Assembly (NCBI RefSeq): GCF_002743255.1
Contig: NZ_PDYY01000001.1
Location: 186,001 to 250,000, forward strand
DNA from: Sporosarcina sp. P2
GTDB lineage: Bacteria > Bacillota > Bacilli > Bacillales_A > Planococcaceae
DNA: 64,000 bases
Direction: 5' to 3'
Within the stretch, counting starts at the first letter, position 1, and each line of letters begins with the position of its first letter. The translations under genes and the position numbers were made by a program. Under the pieces are notes generated by a model, which was given only the letters and a program-made list of their open reading frames with translations, was not told the origin of the DNA and did no database searches. Shown piece by piece: positions 7,901-16,571 of this stretch.

Positions 7901-9705
7901 CGTTTAATATAGTGGTAAATATTCCCCGCCAGCTGAATGTTAAATAATTGTTGGCCATCTGTCAGGTCGGTTGAAAGAATTTCTTCAATACGTTTCAGGC
8001 GATAATTTAGCGTATTCGTGTGGACGTGAAGGGCGACGGCGGTTCGTTTGATGTTTTGGTTTTGACGCAAATAAGTAAGTAGTGTTTGCAACAAGTCTCC
8101 TTTTCGGGCTCGTTCGTATTGAATGAGCGGGCCGATGACTTCGTGGACGAAATCGAGCAGTTCTTCTTCTGAATTCCGTAAGATGAAACGTTGGATGCCA
8201 AGATCTGTGTAGGACAGGGCGCGTTCTTCGAAATGGTAGTTTTTCATGAATGTAATGCATTTTTCAGCTTCTTTGAATGATTCGTGGGCAGCGGCGAGGT
8301 TTGGTTTCATTCTGCCGATGCCGATGGTGATGTCGAGTTCGCTGTATGTTTTATCGATTTCCTGCTGCAAATGCAAGGCGAGTTCTTTAATGCTGCCTGC
8401 CGGGTTTGCTGTCTGCAGTTTGGCAGGGTAGGAGAATAAGGCGGCGAGCTTGTTTTGGTCGATAAGCGCGGCGCCTTGCGAGTTTTTTCCTAGGAAGTTA
8501 TTATTCGTCATATAGAGCAGATTGTTGATGACGTTTTCGCTTATAGCTCCGCGCTGCAATTTGTCTTTGTTTTCGACGCTAATGATGACGGCGATGTAGT
8601 TGCGGTTCAAGTCGAATTGCAGATTTTTTGCCTGCTTCATTAATGTTTCATCAATTGCCTGGCCGGATAAAATTTTTGTCATGAATTCGTTCCGCAGACG
8701 CTGCTGTATTTCGTAGACAGCTTGTTCTTTGACGAGCACGAGCGTGAGGAACGTGCAGATGTGTTCGAGCGCGTTGATTCCGACTTCTCCTATTGGGTCT
8801 TTTGAGATGATGATGAGTGTGCCGAGCGGCTTTATTTTCGATTGCAACGGCAGCGCGATGACTTGATATTTTTCAAGGCCTAGTGTGATTTCAGAGACGC
8901 TGTACGGGCTGTTGAGCGACTGGTCATTCAGTTGCACAAAGCGTAGTAGTTCGCTGTTCATCTCTATTGAAACGGGCGCGCGGCAGGCAGAAGCCGTCAG
9001 TTCGCCTATCTCATCGAATAAGAAAATATGCTCGCCGATTGTTTTGTAAATATAGTCGATAATGGACTGAATTCCTTCCCCGTTGACGACGAGATTGGAG
9101 ATGTTGCGCTGCGTTTCGATCGAGCGGGACAGCAGCTGGACGGTCTTTTTCTCTTTATGATAAATATTCGATTTTTCGAGTGCGATAGCGGCTTGCTGGG
9201 CAATCGCCTCTAACAGCTGCATATCTTCTTTTTTGAAATGAAGCGATTTATCGAATGAATCAAGCGTAATGACGCCGATGCAGGTTCCTTTCAATAAAAT
9301 CGGTGATGAAATGACTGAAGTGAAGTGGAAGTTATTCGAAATAGATTCATCGAGCAGCGTCCGATTGCAAGGAGTAAGTGTATCAAGCGCCTGTTTGATT
9401 TCTTCTTCATTTTTAAACACAAGCCCTTTTTCCGCTTGAAACGTCATGCCGGTCATCGATTCGCCGCTGCTTAATTCAATCGATTTAAAGATTTGCGGAT
9501 AAAACAAGCCGTGCGCGGATTTGGCCACCAGGCGCTGTTTCTGCAGGTCGAAAACCCAAATGGAACCGCCTCCTGCTGCGTCTACTGCGGAAATCGCTTC
9601 ACCTATAATCAAATCGAAAATCGTTTCGATGTCTAATGAAGAGTTAATGACAGTGGAAACATGTACAAGAGATTTGAGCTGCCGGTGAGTTAACGTATCT
9701 TGCAT
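7897..9705 (-). CDS. GAF-domain PucR/CdaR-family transcriptional regulator of the leucine operon
   Basis: A 602-residue cytoplasmic regulator. A GAF sensor domain (about residues 20-180: SSLDIETIFDLIIGEA, then SSPILLKGTCIGVITLDS) is followed by a second GAF-like region, a GGDEF-like linker (YIAVIISVENKDK, then ITIGIGRM) and a C-terminal PucR helix-turn-helix (KRTAVALHVHTNTLNYRLKR). This is the CdaR/PucR architecture. Members bind small metabolites through the GAF domain and activate or repress neighbouring catabolic genes. It is transcribed divergently from the isovaleryl-CoA operon, with 272 bp between the starts. That intergenic region holds 33-bp direct repeats and an inverted repeat, which are likely operators. 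The role as regulator of leucine or acyl-CoA catabolism is inferred from position. Confidence 0.85.
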   Translation of the reverse strand: MQDTLTHRQLKSLVHVSTVINSSLDIETIFDLIIGEAISAVDAAGGGSIWVFDLQKQRLVAKSAHGLFYPQIFKSIELSSGESMTGMTFQAEKGLVFKNEEEIKQALDTLTPCNRTLLDESISNNFHFTSVISSPILLKGTCIGVITLDSFDKSLHFKKEDMQLLEAIAQQAAIALEKSNIYHKEKKTVQLLSRSIETQRNISNLVVNGEGIQSIIDYIYKTIGEHIFLFDEIGELTASACRAPVSIEMNSELLRFVQLNDQSLNSPYSVSEITLGLEKYQVIALPLQSKIKPLGTLIIISKDPIGEVGINALEHICTFLTLVLVKEQAVYEIQQRLRNEFMTKILSGQAIDETLMKQAKNLQFDLNRNYIAVIISVENKDKLQRGAISENVINNLLYMTNNNFLGKNSQGAALIDQNKLAALFSYPAKLQTANPAGSIKELALHLQQEIDKTYSELDITIGIGRMKPNLAAAHESFKEAEKCITFMKNYHFEERALSYTDLGIQRFILRNSEEELLDFVHEVIGPLIQYERARKGDLLQTLLTYLRQNQNIKRTAVALHVHTNTLNYRLKRIEEILSTDLTDGQQLFNIQLAGNIYHYIKR

Positions 9706-9740
9706 AATCTATCATCCTAACTCTATAGTATTTTGTGTTT

Positions 9741-9759
9741 TTTGTGTAAAACACACAAA
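9741..9759. promoter_or_regulatory. Inverted repeat in the regulator-operon intergenic region
   Basis: TTTGTGT at 9741-9747 and ACACAAA at 9753-9759 flank 5 bases. A further TTTGTGT lies at 9732-9738. It is 36 bp upstream of the regulator start, a typical place for autoregulation. The operator role is inferred. Confidence 0.4.
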
Positions 9760-9802
9760 TTCTTTCGGATAATTACACATAGAATTGTTTTTTTTTATTG
9801 TT

Positions 9803-9808
9803 TATAAT
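9803..9808 (+). promoter_or_regulatory. Candidate -10 box of the leucine operon
   Basis: TATAAT sits 170 bp before the dehydrogenase start, upstream of the 33-bp repeats. No clear -35 hexamer is present at the normal distance, which would fit a promoter that needs an activator. Confidence 0.35.
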
Positions 9809-9829
9809 TATAGATGAATTGGAAATAGA

Positions 9830-9904
9830 ATGAAAGTGGGTTGGTTTAAAGTACACGGATAGATGAAAGTGAGTCGGTCTAACGTGCACGGATAAATGAA
9901 AGCG
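9830..9904 (+). repeat. 33-bp direct repeat, 2.3 copies, between regulator and operon
   Basis: Unit 1 (9830-9862) and unit 2 (9863-9895) share ATGAAAGTG, GG-T and CACGGATA at the same offsets; a third partial unit (ATGAAAGCG) ends at 9904. The units are adjacent without spacers. Location between a PucR regulator and the operon it faces suggests binding sites, but 33 bp is about 3.1 helical turns, so adjacent sites lie nearly on one face. Confidence 0.65.
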
Positions 9905-9977
9905 TTTGCAGCTTGATTGTTGGCGCAATGATTTTCGGCAATGACGGAATGTAAAAGAAGAATGGAGGGTATTGGAT

Positions 9978-11117
9978 ATGAATTTTGATTTGACGGATGA
10001 ACAACAAATGGTGCGCAAGCTGGTTCGCGATTTTGCAGAAGCGGAAGTGGAGCCGGGTGCGGATGAGCGCGATCGTACAGGGGAATTCCCGAAAGAGATT
10101 TTTGAAAAGTTTTCGGAGCTTGGCTTGATGGGGCTACCTTTTCCGGAAGAGTACGGCGGTGGCGGAGCAGATACGACGAGTTTTGCTATCGTCACGGAAG
10201 AATTAAGCCGAGTCTGCGCATCGACAGGCATCACGTATTCTGCGCATATTTCACTTGGCGGAGCACCGATTCATTTGTTCGGCACACCGGAGCAGAAAAA
10301 GAAATATTTAATGCCGATTTGTACGGGTGAATCGTTCGGGGCGTTTGGATTGACGGAGCCGAATGCGGGGTCGGATGCGGGCGGGACAGAAACGACAGCT
10401 GTTCTTGATGGCGATGAGTGGGTCATTAACGGTTCGAAGTGTTTCATTACGAATGCAAGCTATGCGAAACATCTTGCTGTGACGGCAATTACAGACCGCT
10501 CAAAAGGAATGAACGGCATTAGCGCATTTATCGTGCCGACCGATGTACCAGGATTTACGGTCATCGCAAACTATGAAAAAATGGGACTTCATTCTTCTAA
10601 CACGACGGAATTGATTTTGGAAAACGTCCGGGTGCCGAAAGAAAATCTTCTAGGCGAAATTGGAAACGGTTACAAACAGTTTTTGGCGACGCTTGACGGC
10701 GGACGGATCGGCATCGGTGCAATGGCTGTTGGCGTAGCGCAAGGAGCGTACGAGAAGGCGTTGAATTACGCGCAGGAGCGAAAGCAGTTCGGCAGAAGCA
10801 TTTCGAACTTCCAGGCGATTCAGTTCAAACTCGCGGATATGGCAATGAATATCGAGCTGGCACGCAATATGGTGTATAAAGCAGCGTGGCTAAAAGATCA
10901 AGGGCGCCCGTTCAAAAAAGAAGCGGCGTTTGCAAAATTATTCGCTTCTGAAATGTGCATGCGTGTCTGTGATCAAGCAGTGCAGGTTCATGGCGGCTAC
11001 GGCTATATTAAAGAATACCAAGTTGAACGTTTCTTCCGCGATGCGAAACTATTAGAAATCGGTGAAGGTACGTCTGAAGTCCAGCGCATGGTCATTGCAA
11101 AACAGATCGGCTGCTGA
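9978..11117 (+). CDS. yngJ: Acyl-CoA dehydrogenase of the leucine operon (isovaleryl-CoA dehydrogenase role)
   Basis: A 379-residue flavoprotein. It has the N-terminal helical domain (LTDEQQMVRKLVRDFAEAEV), the middle FAD/substrate segment FGLTEPNAGSDAGG, and the C-terminal signature QVHGGYGYIKEYQVERFFRD. The catalytic base is Glu363 in GEGTSEVQR, the short-chain acyl-CoA dehydrogenase position; at the isovaleryl-type site there is Gly (LDGGRIGIG). It oxidises an acyl-CoA to the 2-enoyl-CoA and passes electrons to ETF. Operon order matches B. subtilis yngJIH-HB-GFE, so the expected substrate is isovaleryl-CoA. ATG 9978 is chosen because GGAGGG (9964-9969) is spaced 8 bases from it; TTG 9972 is too close. 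First gene of a seven-gene operon, 40 bp before the next. Confidence 0.9.
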   Translation: MNFDLTDEQQMVRKLVRDFAEAEVEPGADERDRTGEFPKEIFEKFSELGLMGLPFPEEYGGGGADTTSFAIVTEELSRVCASTGITYSAHISLGGAPIHLFGTPEQKKKYLMPICTGESFGAFGLTEPNAGSDAGGTETTAVLDGDEWVINGSKCFITNASYAKHLAVTAITDRSKGMNGISAFIVPTDVPGFTVIANYEKMGLHSSNTTELILENVRVPKENLLGEIGNGYKQFLATLDGGRIGIGAMAVGVAQGAYEKALNYAQERKQFGRSISNFQAIQFKLADMAMNIELARNMVYKAAWLKDQGRPFKKEAAFAKLFASEMCMRVCDQAVQVHGGYGYIKEYQVERFFRDAKLLEIGEGTSEVQRMVIAKQIGC

Positions 11118-11157
11118 TTTTGAAAGTGTTTTAGTGAATTGACAAAGGGGCGATTGA

Positions 11158-13125
11158 ATGGATATTGAACGAGTTTTACAAGTAGCGGCGAATAGTAAAC
11201 TTATTTATCCTAGTGAAGAAAAGGCGCGCTCGACTTCGATTGGTAGCGCAGAAGCTTTCCAAGAACTTCTCCGGCAGTCCCAGGAAGATCCTGCTGCATT
11301 TTGGGATCAGCAAGCCCGTGAGCTCGAATGGTATGAACCGTGGACAGAGACGATCAGCGGCAAACTCCCTGATTTCAAGTTTTTCGTGAATGGCATTACG
11401 AATCCTAGCATCAACTTACTAGACCGGCATATACATAACGGTGCCGGTAACCGGACAGCGCTCATTTGGGAAGGTGAGAACGGCGATTCGAAGTTTTACA
11501 CGTATTCGATGCTCCTTGCAGAAGTAAACCGTTTTTCTAATGTGCTTCGATCGTTCGGTGTGAAAAAAGGCGATTGTGTCGCGATCTATCTTCCGAATTT
11601 GGCGGAAGCCGTCATAGCGGTGCTCGCGTGTTTCCGTGTCGGGGCAATTTACAACGCAGTCTTCTCAGGCTATTCCGAGCGTTCTTTGTCCGACCGATTG
11701 GCAAGCTTTGAACCGAAAGTCATTATCACAGCGGATGCGACAATGCGCCGCGGCAAAGAAATTCGCTTGAAAGAAAAAGTCGATCAAGTCGCGCCGTCCA
11801 CTTCTTCAGTTGAAGCGGTCATCGTCGTCAATCGCATGGGCATCGATATCGACATGCAGAAAGGCCGCGATTACTGGTGGCATGAGCTGACGGAAAAAGC
11901 GAGTATCCATTGCGAACCGGAGCGCCTTGAAGCGAATGAAAGCGGGATCGTTTTCTATACGAGTGGCACGACGGGAAAGCCGAAAGGAATCGTACACTCA
12001 GGTACGGCATTCGTCGTGCAAAACTATGTCTATGCGAAATACCATCTCGACCATCGCGATGACGACGTATTTTGGTGCACGGCGGATATCGGCTGGCTGA
12101 CGATGCATATTTGGGGTATCGTCGGAGCCCTTGCGAACGGCGTTACGACAGTCATTTGCGAAGGAGCGATCGATTATCCCGAGAAAACACGTTTTTATAA
12201 AATCATTGAAAAATACCGTGTCAATAAATTATTTACCGCTCCGACAGCGCTACGCATGTTGAAAAGCATGGGTCAGGAGCCAATCGAGCAGTTTGACTTG
12301 TCATGCCTTGACGTGATCGCACTCGTCGGCGAGCCGTTCGATGCGGAGACGTGGCACTGGACATATGAAGTGCTAGGCAAGAAAAAAGTCTATATTAACA
12401 ACACTTGGGGGCAGACCGAAACGGCCGGCTCGCCGATTGCAGGAGCAGCATGGCTGACGCCGATGAAACCCGGGTCTTCGGGCACGCAGTTTTTAGGCGC
12501 AGTATTCGATGTCGTCAATGAAGCCGGCGAACCTGTGAAAGCCGGGCAGCTTGGCAACTTGATCATTAAAAAGCCATTCCCGATGCTATGCAGGACGATT
12601 TGGAGAGAGCCGGAACGTTACTACGCTTCATACTACAGCCAAGTCGACGGTAGCTACTACGCTAGTGATCTCGCACTGATCGACGAAGACGGCTATATTT
12701 GGGTAGTCGGCCGTTCAGACGATGCATTCAACGTCGCAGGCCACCGTTTGAGTACGATGGAAATGGAAAGCGCTGTGCTCGAAAGTGCAGGCGTGGCGGA
12801 ATGCGCGGTCATTGGTGTGCCGGATGAAATTAAAGGAGAAGTGCCTATCGTTTTCGTCCGTCTTTCAGAAAATGTAACAGACGGGGAGGAAGTCGCAGGG
12901 CGGATTAAAGAAAACATCATCCGCCAGATCGGAAAAATCGCCCAACCGAAAGAAATCATCATAACGGACTCCCTGCCTAAAACGGTGAGCGGAAAAATAA
13001 TGCGTCGCCTGATTAAAGAAATCGTTACGACAGGCAGTGTCGCAGGTGATGTGACGGGGCTTGAAGATCCGTCGACTGTTGCGGAACTTCAGAGCGTCAT
13101 TAAAGCGAAAACTGCGAGCAAATAA
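11158..13125 (+). CDS. AMP-forming acyl-CoA synthetase, acetyl-CoA-synthetase type
   Basis: A 655-residue adenylate-forming ligase that converts a carboxylic acid, ATP and CoA into acyl-CoA, AMP and PPi. The P-loop YTSGTTGKPKGIVHSG starts at residue 267. WGQTETAGSP is the A5 adenylate motif. The hinge region is DDAFNVAGHRLSTMEMES. Lys613 in TVSGKIMRR is the catalytic lysine that is normally acetylated for control. The N-terminal section (FWDQQARELEWYEPW) and the length are those of acetyl/propionyl-CoA synthetases rather than of the about 550-residue YngI at this place in B. subtilis. Substrate could be isovalerate, another short branched acid, acetoacetate or acetate. It follows the dehydrogenase by 40 bp and precedes the carboxylase genes, so it likely feeds free acids into the pathway. 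Confidence 0.85.
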   Translation: MDIERVLQVAANSKLIYPSEEKARSTSIGSAEAFQELLRQSQEDPAAFWDQQARELEWYEPWTETISGKLPDFKFFVNGITNPSINLLDRHIHNGAGNRTALIWEGENGDSKFYTYSMLLAEVNRFSNVLRSFGVKKGDCVAIYLPNLAEAVIAVLACFRVGAIYNAVFSGYSERSLSDRLASFEPKVIITADATMRRGKEIRLKEKVDQVAPSTSSVEAVIVVNRMGIDIDMQKGRDYWWHELTEKASIHCEPERLEANESGIVFYTSGTTGKPKGIVHSGTAFVVQNYVYAKYHLDHRDDDVFWCTADIGWLTMHIWGIVGALANGVTTVICEGAIDYPEKTRFYKIIEKYRVNKLFTAPTALRMLKSMGQEPIEQFDLSCLDVIALVGEPFDAETWHWTYEVLGKKKVYINNTWGQTETAGSPIAGAAWLTPMKPGSSGTQFLGAVFDVVNEAGEPVKAGQLGNLIIKKPFPMLCRTIWREPERYYASYYSQVDGSYYASDLALIDEDGYIWVVGRSDDAFNVAGHRLSTMEMESAVLESAGVAECAVIGVPDEIKGEVPIVFVRLSENVTDGEEVAGRIKENIIRQIGKIAQPKEIIITDSLPKTVSGKIMRRLIKEIVTTGSVAGDVTGLEDPSTVAELQSVIKAKTASK

Positions 13126-13223
13126 ATGAACAGTGGAGCCGGTCTTTTTATGGCCGGCCCTCCTTTTCCTAAATGGATGGACACGAAAGCTTGATTACAC
13201 GATAAATTGAAAGGGTGAATATC

Positions 13224-14591
13224 ATGTTTAAAAAGATTTTGATTGCGAACCGCGGGGAAATAGCGGCCCGTGTCATGCGTACATGCAGGGCTCACGGTAT
13301 TAAAACAGTTAGTGTCTATTCGGAAGCGGATGCGGAAGCTGTCCACGTCAAACATGCGGATGAAGCATATTTGCTCGGCGGACCGCGCGTAACGGAAAGT
13401 TATATGAAAATCGATAAAATTTTAGAAGCGGCGCATCAGTCGAAAGCGGAAGCGATCCATCCAGGCTATGGTCTACTCTCTGAAAACGCTGAATTTGCAC
13501 GCCGCTGCGAAGAAGAAGGATTCGTGTTCATCGGGCCTTCGCCGGAAGTCATTTCTGAAATGGGCAGCAAAATTGCAGCGCGCAAGGCGATGGAAAAAGC
13601 CGGTGTTCCGGTCGTGCCGGGTATCACCCGTGCGCTTGCAGACGCTGAAGAAGCGATCGAAGCGGCGGAAACTATCGGCTATCCGGTTATGCTGAAGGCG
13701 TCTGCGGGCGGCGGTGGAATCGGCATGCAAGTCGTCTACAGCGCTGACGAAATTCACAAAGCGTTCGAAGGCAATCAAAAACGAGCAACTGATTTCTTCG
13801 GTGATGGCGCGATGTATATTGAAAAATTCGTCGAGAATCCGCGCCATATCGAAATTCAAATCTTAGCGGACAATAGTGGAAATACAGTGTACTTATGGGA
13901 GCGCGAGTGCTCAATCCAGCGCCGCCACCAAAAAGTCGTAGAAGAAGCTCCGTCTTCATTCATTTCAGAAGAGACACGAAGAAAAATGGGTGAAGCAGCG
14001 GTTAAAGCGGCGAAGTCCATTGGCTATAGAAATGCTGGCACGATCGAGTTTTTAGTCGACGCAGACCAAAACTTCTACTTTCTTGAAATGAATACACGGC
14101 TACAAGTTGAGCATCCGATTACAGAAGAAATTACGGGGCTCGACTTAGTGAAAGAGCAGCTTGATATCGCAGCGGGAAAAACACTTACATTTGCGCAGGA
14201 AGACGTCAAACGCGACGGACATGCAATTGAAGTACGTATTTACGCTGAAGATCCGAAAACATTTTTCCCTTCACCGGGGACCATCACAAAACTTAAGTTG
14301 CCAGAAGGACCGGGCATCCGCCACGAATTGGCAGTACACGGTGAGTCGATTGTCACACCGTTTTATGACCCGATGATTGCGAAACTTGTCGTCAAAGGTA
14401 AAGACCGCGACGAAGCGATCGACCGCCTGCAGGAAGCGCTTTCGACCTACCATATCGAAGGCATCAAGACGAATATTCCAATGCTTCAGGAAGTAGCAGC
14501 ACATGAAGCATTCCGTATTGGGGATACGACAACGGAATTCGTAGAAAAATATTTGACGAAGAAGAAGAAAAAACAAAAACAAACGAAATGA
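13224..14591 (+). CDS. yngH: Biotin carboxylase subunit of methylcrotonyl-CoA carboxylase
   Basis: A 455-residue ATP-grasp biotin carboxylase. It carries KILIANRGEIAARVMRTCR at the N-terminus, the ATP lid glycine loop KASAGGGGIGMQ, the HCO3/biotin residues ECSIQRRHQK, and EMNTRLQVEHPITE. It carboxylates biotin on the small carrier encoded next, using ATP and bicarbonate. ATG 13224 follows AAAGGG; a GTG at 13215 lies within that ribosome site. The lysine-rich tail is typical of a subunit that lacks a fused biotin domain. The next gene, 16 bp on, supplies the biotin carrier; the carboxyltransferase is the last gene of the operon. Acetyl-CoA carboxylase AccC is the closest alternative, but context points to 3-methylcrotonyl-CoA. 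Confidence 0.92.
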   Translation: MFKKILIANRGEIAARVMRTCRAHGIKTVSVYSEADAEAVHVKHADEAYLLGGPRVTESYMKIDKILEAAHQSKAEAIHPGYGLLSENAEFARRCEEEGFVFIGPSPEVISEMGSKIAARKAMEKAGVPVVPGITRALADAEEAIEAAETIGYPVMLKASAGGGGIGMQVVYSADEIHKAFEGNQKRATDFFGDGAMYIEKFVENPRHIEIQILADNSGNTVYLWERECSIQRRHQKVVEEAPSSFISEETRRKMGEAAVKAAKSIGYRNAGTIEFLVDADQNFYFLEMNTRLQVEHPITEEITGLDLVKEQLDIAAGKTLTFAQEDVKRDGHAIEVRIYAEDPKTFFPSPGTITKLKLPEGPGIRHELAVHGESIVTPFYDPMIAKLVVKGKDRDEAIDRLQEALSTYHIEGIKTNIPMLQEVAAHEAFRIGDTTTEFVEKYLTKKKKKQKQTK

Positions 14592-14607
14592 CTTTGGGGG
14601 GATTACT

Positions 14608-14820
14608 ATGACAGAAATTACTGCAAGCATGGCAGGAAGCGTTTGGAAAGTACTCGTGAAAGCAGGAGATGAAGTAGAAGAAGATCAAGACATCGTCATC
14701 TTGGAATCGATGAAAATGGAAATACCGATTGCAACTGATTTTGATGGTGTCGTAAAAGATGTAAAAGTGAACGAAGGCGAATTCGTCAATGAAGGAGACG
14801 TCATCGCAGTCATTGAATAA
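14608..14820 (+). CDS. yngHB: Biotin/lipoyl carrier protein of methylcrotonyl-CoA carboxylase
   Basis: A 70-residue free-standing biotinyl domain. The biotin attachment motif is ESMKMEIP, with Lys36 as the modified residue. Two symmetric halves end in GEFVNEGDVIAVIE, as in the capped beta-barrel of such domains. It shuttles carboxybiotin between the biotin carboxylase (preceding gene, 16 bp away) and the carboxyltransferase at 16572-18116. The ribosome site GGGGG lies 8 bases ahead. The small size equals that of YngHB. Confidence 0.93.
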   Translation: MTEITASMAGSVWKVLVKAGDEVEEDQDIVILESMKMEIPIATDFDGVVKDVKVNEGEFVNEGDVIAVIE

Positions 14821-14843
14821 TTCCTGTAGAAGGAGATGAAACG

Positions 14844-15749
14844 ATGAAATGGCCTAAAACAATTACGATTAAAGAAGTCGGACCGCGAGACGGGCTGCAG
14901 AACGAAAAAATCTTCATTCCGACAAAGGACAAAATCGCCTGGATTAATGAGTTGTCTAAAAGTGGCCTGACTTCGATTGAAGTGACGTCTTTCGTCAATC
15001 CGAAATGGATTCCGGCGCTCGCGGACGCAGCTGAAGTAATGGCGGGCATTAATCGGGAGCCGGGCGTCTCTTATTCGGCGCTCGTCCCGAACCGTCAAGG
15101 GCTTGAACGGGCTTTTGAAGCACATATCGATGAAGCGGCGGTGTTCATGTCAGCGAGCGAAACGCATAATATGAAAAATATTAATAAAACGATCAAGGAA
15201 ACACTGCCTGTATTAAAAGAAATTGTCCAAGGCGCGAAAATGGCAAACAAGAAGACGAGAGGCTATGTGTCTACAGTGTTCGGCTGTCCATACGAAGGCG
15301 TAGTCGATACGGAAGCGGTCGTCCGCGTGTCGGAGTCGCTGTTTGATATGGGCATTGACGAATTGTCGCTTGGCGATACGATCGGCGTTGCGAATCCTCG
15401 GCAAGTCCAGGAAGTGCTTGACGTACTGCTGAAACGTTTTCCGGCAGACAAATTGGCAATGCATTTCCATGACACACGCGGGACAGCTTTAGCGAATGTC
15501 CTGGCGTCACTTGATATGGGCATTACGGTGTTCGACAGTTCTGTTGGCGGGCTCGGCGGCTGTCCATACGCACCGGGTGCTTCAGGCAATGTAGCGACAG
15601 AAGATTTATTGTATATGCTGCATGGAATGGATATTCATACCGGCGTCGATGGTGAGATAATTTTAGCAGCGTCCGCGTTTATCCAAGAAAAAATCGGCCG
15701 GGCGCTTCCAAGTAAGAACTTGCAGGCTACCGGTGCGCATGATAAGTGA
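14844..15749 (+). CDS. yngG: Hydroxymethylglutaryl-CoA lyase
   Basis: A 301-residue TIM-barrel lyase that cleaves HMG-CoA to acetoacetate and acetyl-CoA, the last step of leucine breakdown. KEVGPRDGLQNE at the N-terminus carries the metal and catalytic Arg-Asp. LAMHFHDTRG gives the metal-binding His pair. The signature loop GGLGGCPYAPGASGNVATED contains the catalytic Cys. Length equals the family norm. AAGGAGATG precedes the ATG. It is 23 bp after the biotin carrier and 13 bp before the hydratase gene, so it is tightly in the operon. Confidence 0.95.
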   Translation: MKWPKTITIKEVGPRDGLQNEKIFIPTKDKIAWINELSKSGLTSIEVTSFVNPKWIPALADAAEVMAGINREPGVSYSALVPNRQGLERAFEAHIDEAAVFMSASETHNMKNINKTIKETLPVLKEIVQGAKMANKKTRGYVSTVFGCPYEGVVDTEAVVRVSESLFDMGIDELSLGDTIGVANPRQVQEVLDVLLKRFPADKLAMHFHDTRGTALANVLASLDMGITVFDSSVGGLGGCPYAPGASGNVATEDLLYMLHGMDIHTGVDGEIILAASAFIQEKIGRALPSKNLQATGAHDK

Positions 15750-15762
15750 AGGACGTGAGTAA

Positions 15763-16545
15763 ATGGGCAATAATGTGGTATTAGAGAAGCGCAACGACGG
15801 AATTGCGGTCATTTTATTGAATCGTCCGGACGCGGCGAATGCATTGTCAGTTGAGATGCTGGGCGGGCTTTACAATGCACTGCAGGAATGCCGCTACGAC
15901 CGGGAAATCCGCGTTGTTATTATAACGGGCGCTGGTGAAAAAGCTTTTTGTGCAGGCGCTGATTTAAAGGAACGCCTAGGAATGAATCCGGTCGAGGTGC
16001 GCAAGACGGTTTCGTTGATCCGTCAGACAATTAACGGCATTGAATCATTGCCGCAGCCGGTCATAGCTGCAGTCAACGGCGTTGCGCTCGGCGGCGGGAC
16101 AGAACTGGCCCTGGCATGCGACATCCGGATTGTAGCGGAGACGGCAAAGTTTGGATTGACGGAAACTTCGCTCGGCATTATTCCGGGAGCTGGCGGAACG
16201 CAACGACTGCCGAGATTGATCGGCAAAGGACGTGCGAAAGAGCTTATTTTCACAGCGCGCAAAGTCGAAGCGACAGAAGCATCGGAAATCGGGCTTGCTG
16301 AATACATGGTGGCGCCTGATCAGTTGATGGATCAAGCGCTTACTGTCGCGGGACAAATCGCTGCCAACGGTCCGCTCGCTGTCGCGCAGGCGAAGTTCGC
16401 AATTGACCACGGCTATGATGTAGAACTGCAGACGGGGCTCGCAATCGAACAAAATGCCTATGAAGTGACGATTCCTTCCAAAGACCGGCTCGAAGGACTG
16501 CAGGCATTCAAGGAAAAACGCAAGCCTATATATACTGGCGAATGA
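15763..16545 (+). CDS. yngF: Enoyl-CoA hydratase, methylglutaconyl-CoA hydratase role
   Basis: A 260-residue crotonase-fold protein. Key segments are CAGADLKERLG (oxyanion hole), NGVALGGGTELALACDIRI and LTETSLGIIPGAGGTQRLPR, with the conserved Glu of TETSLG. In this operon position it should hydrate 3-methylglutaconyl-CoA to HMG-CoA, the substrate of the lyase encoded just before. The stop codon overlaps an upstream in-frame ATG of the next gene, so the two may be translationally coupled. It is clearly distinct from, but related to, the hydratase at 1911-2687. Confidence 0.9.
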   Translation: MGNNVVLEKRNDGIAVILLNRPDAANALSVEMLGGLYNALQECRYDREIRVVIITGAGEKAFCAGADLKERLGMNPVEVRKTVSLIRQTINGIESLPQPVIAAVNGVALGGGTELALACDIRIVAETAKFGLTETSLGIIPGAGGTQRLPRLIGKGRAKELIFTARKVEATEASEIGLAEYMVAPDQLMDQALTVAGQIAANGPLAVAQAKFAIDHGYDVELQTGLAIEQNAYEVTIPSKDRLEGLQAFKEKRKPIYTGE

Positions 16546-16571
16546 TGAATGATGATAAGGGAGGCAGGACT

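Noticed and set aside
9830-9904. 33-bp repeats as a CRISPR array
   Set aside because: Units are directly adjacent with no spacers and there are no cas genes.
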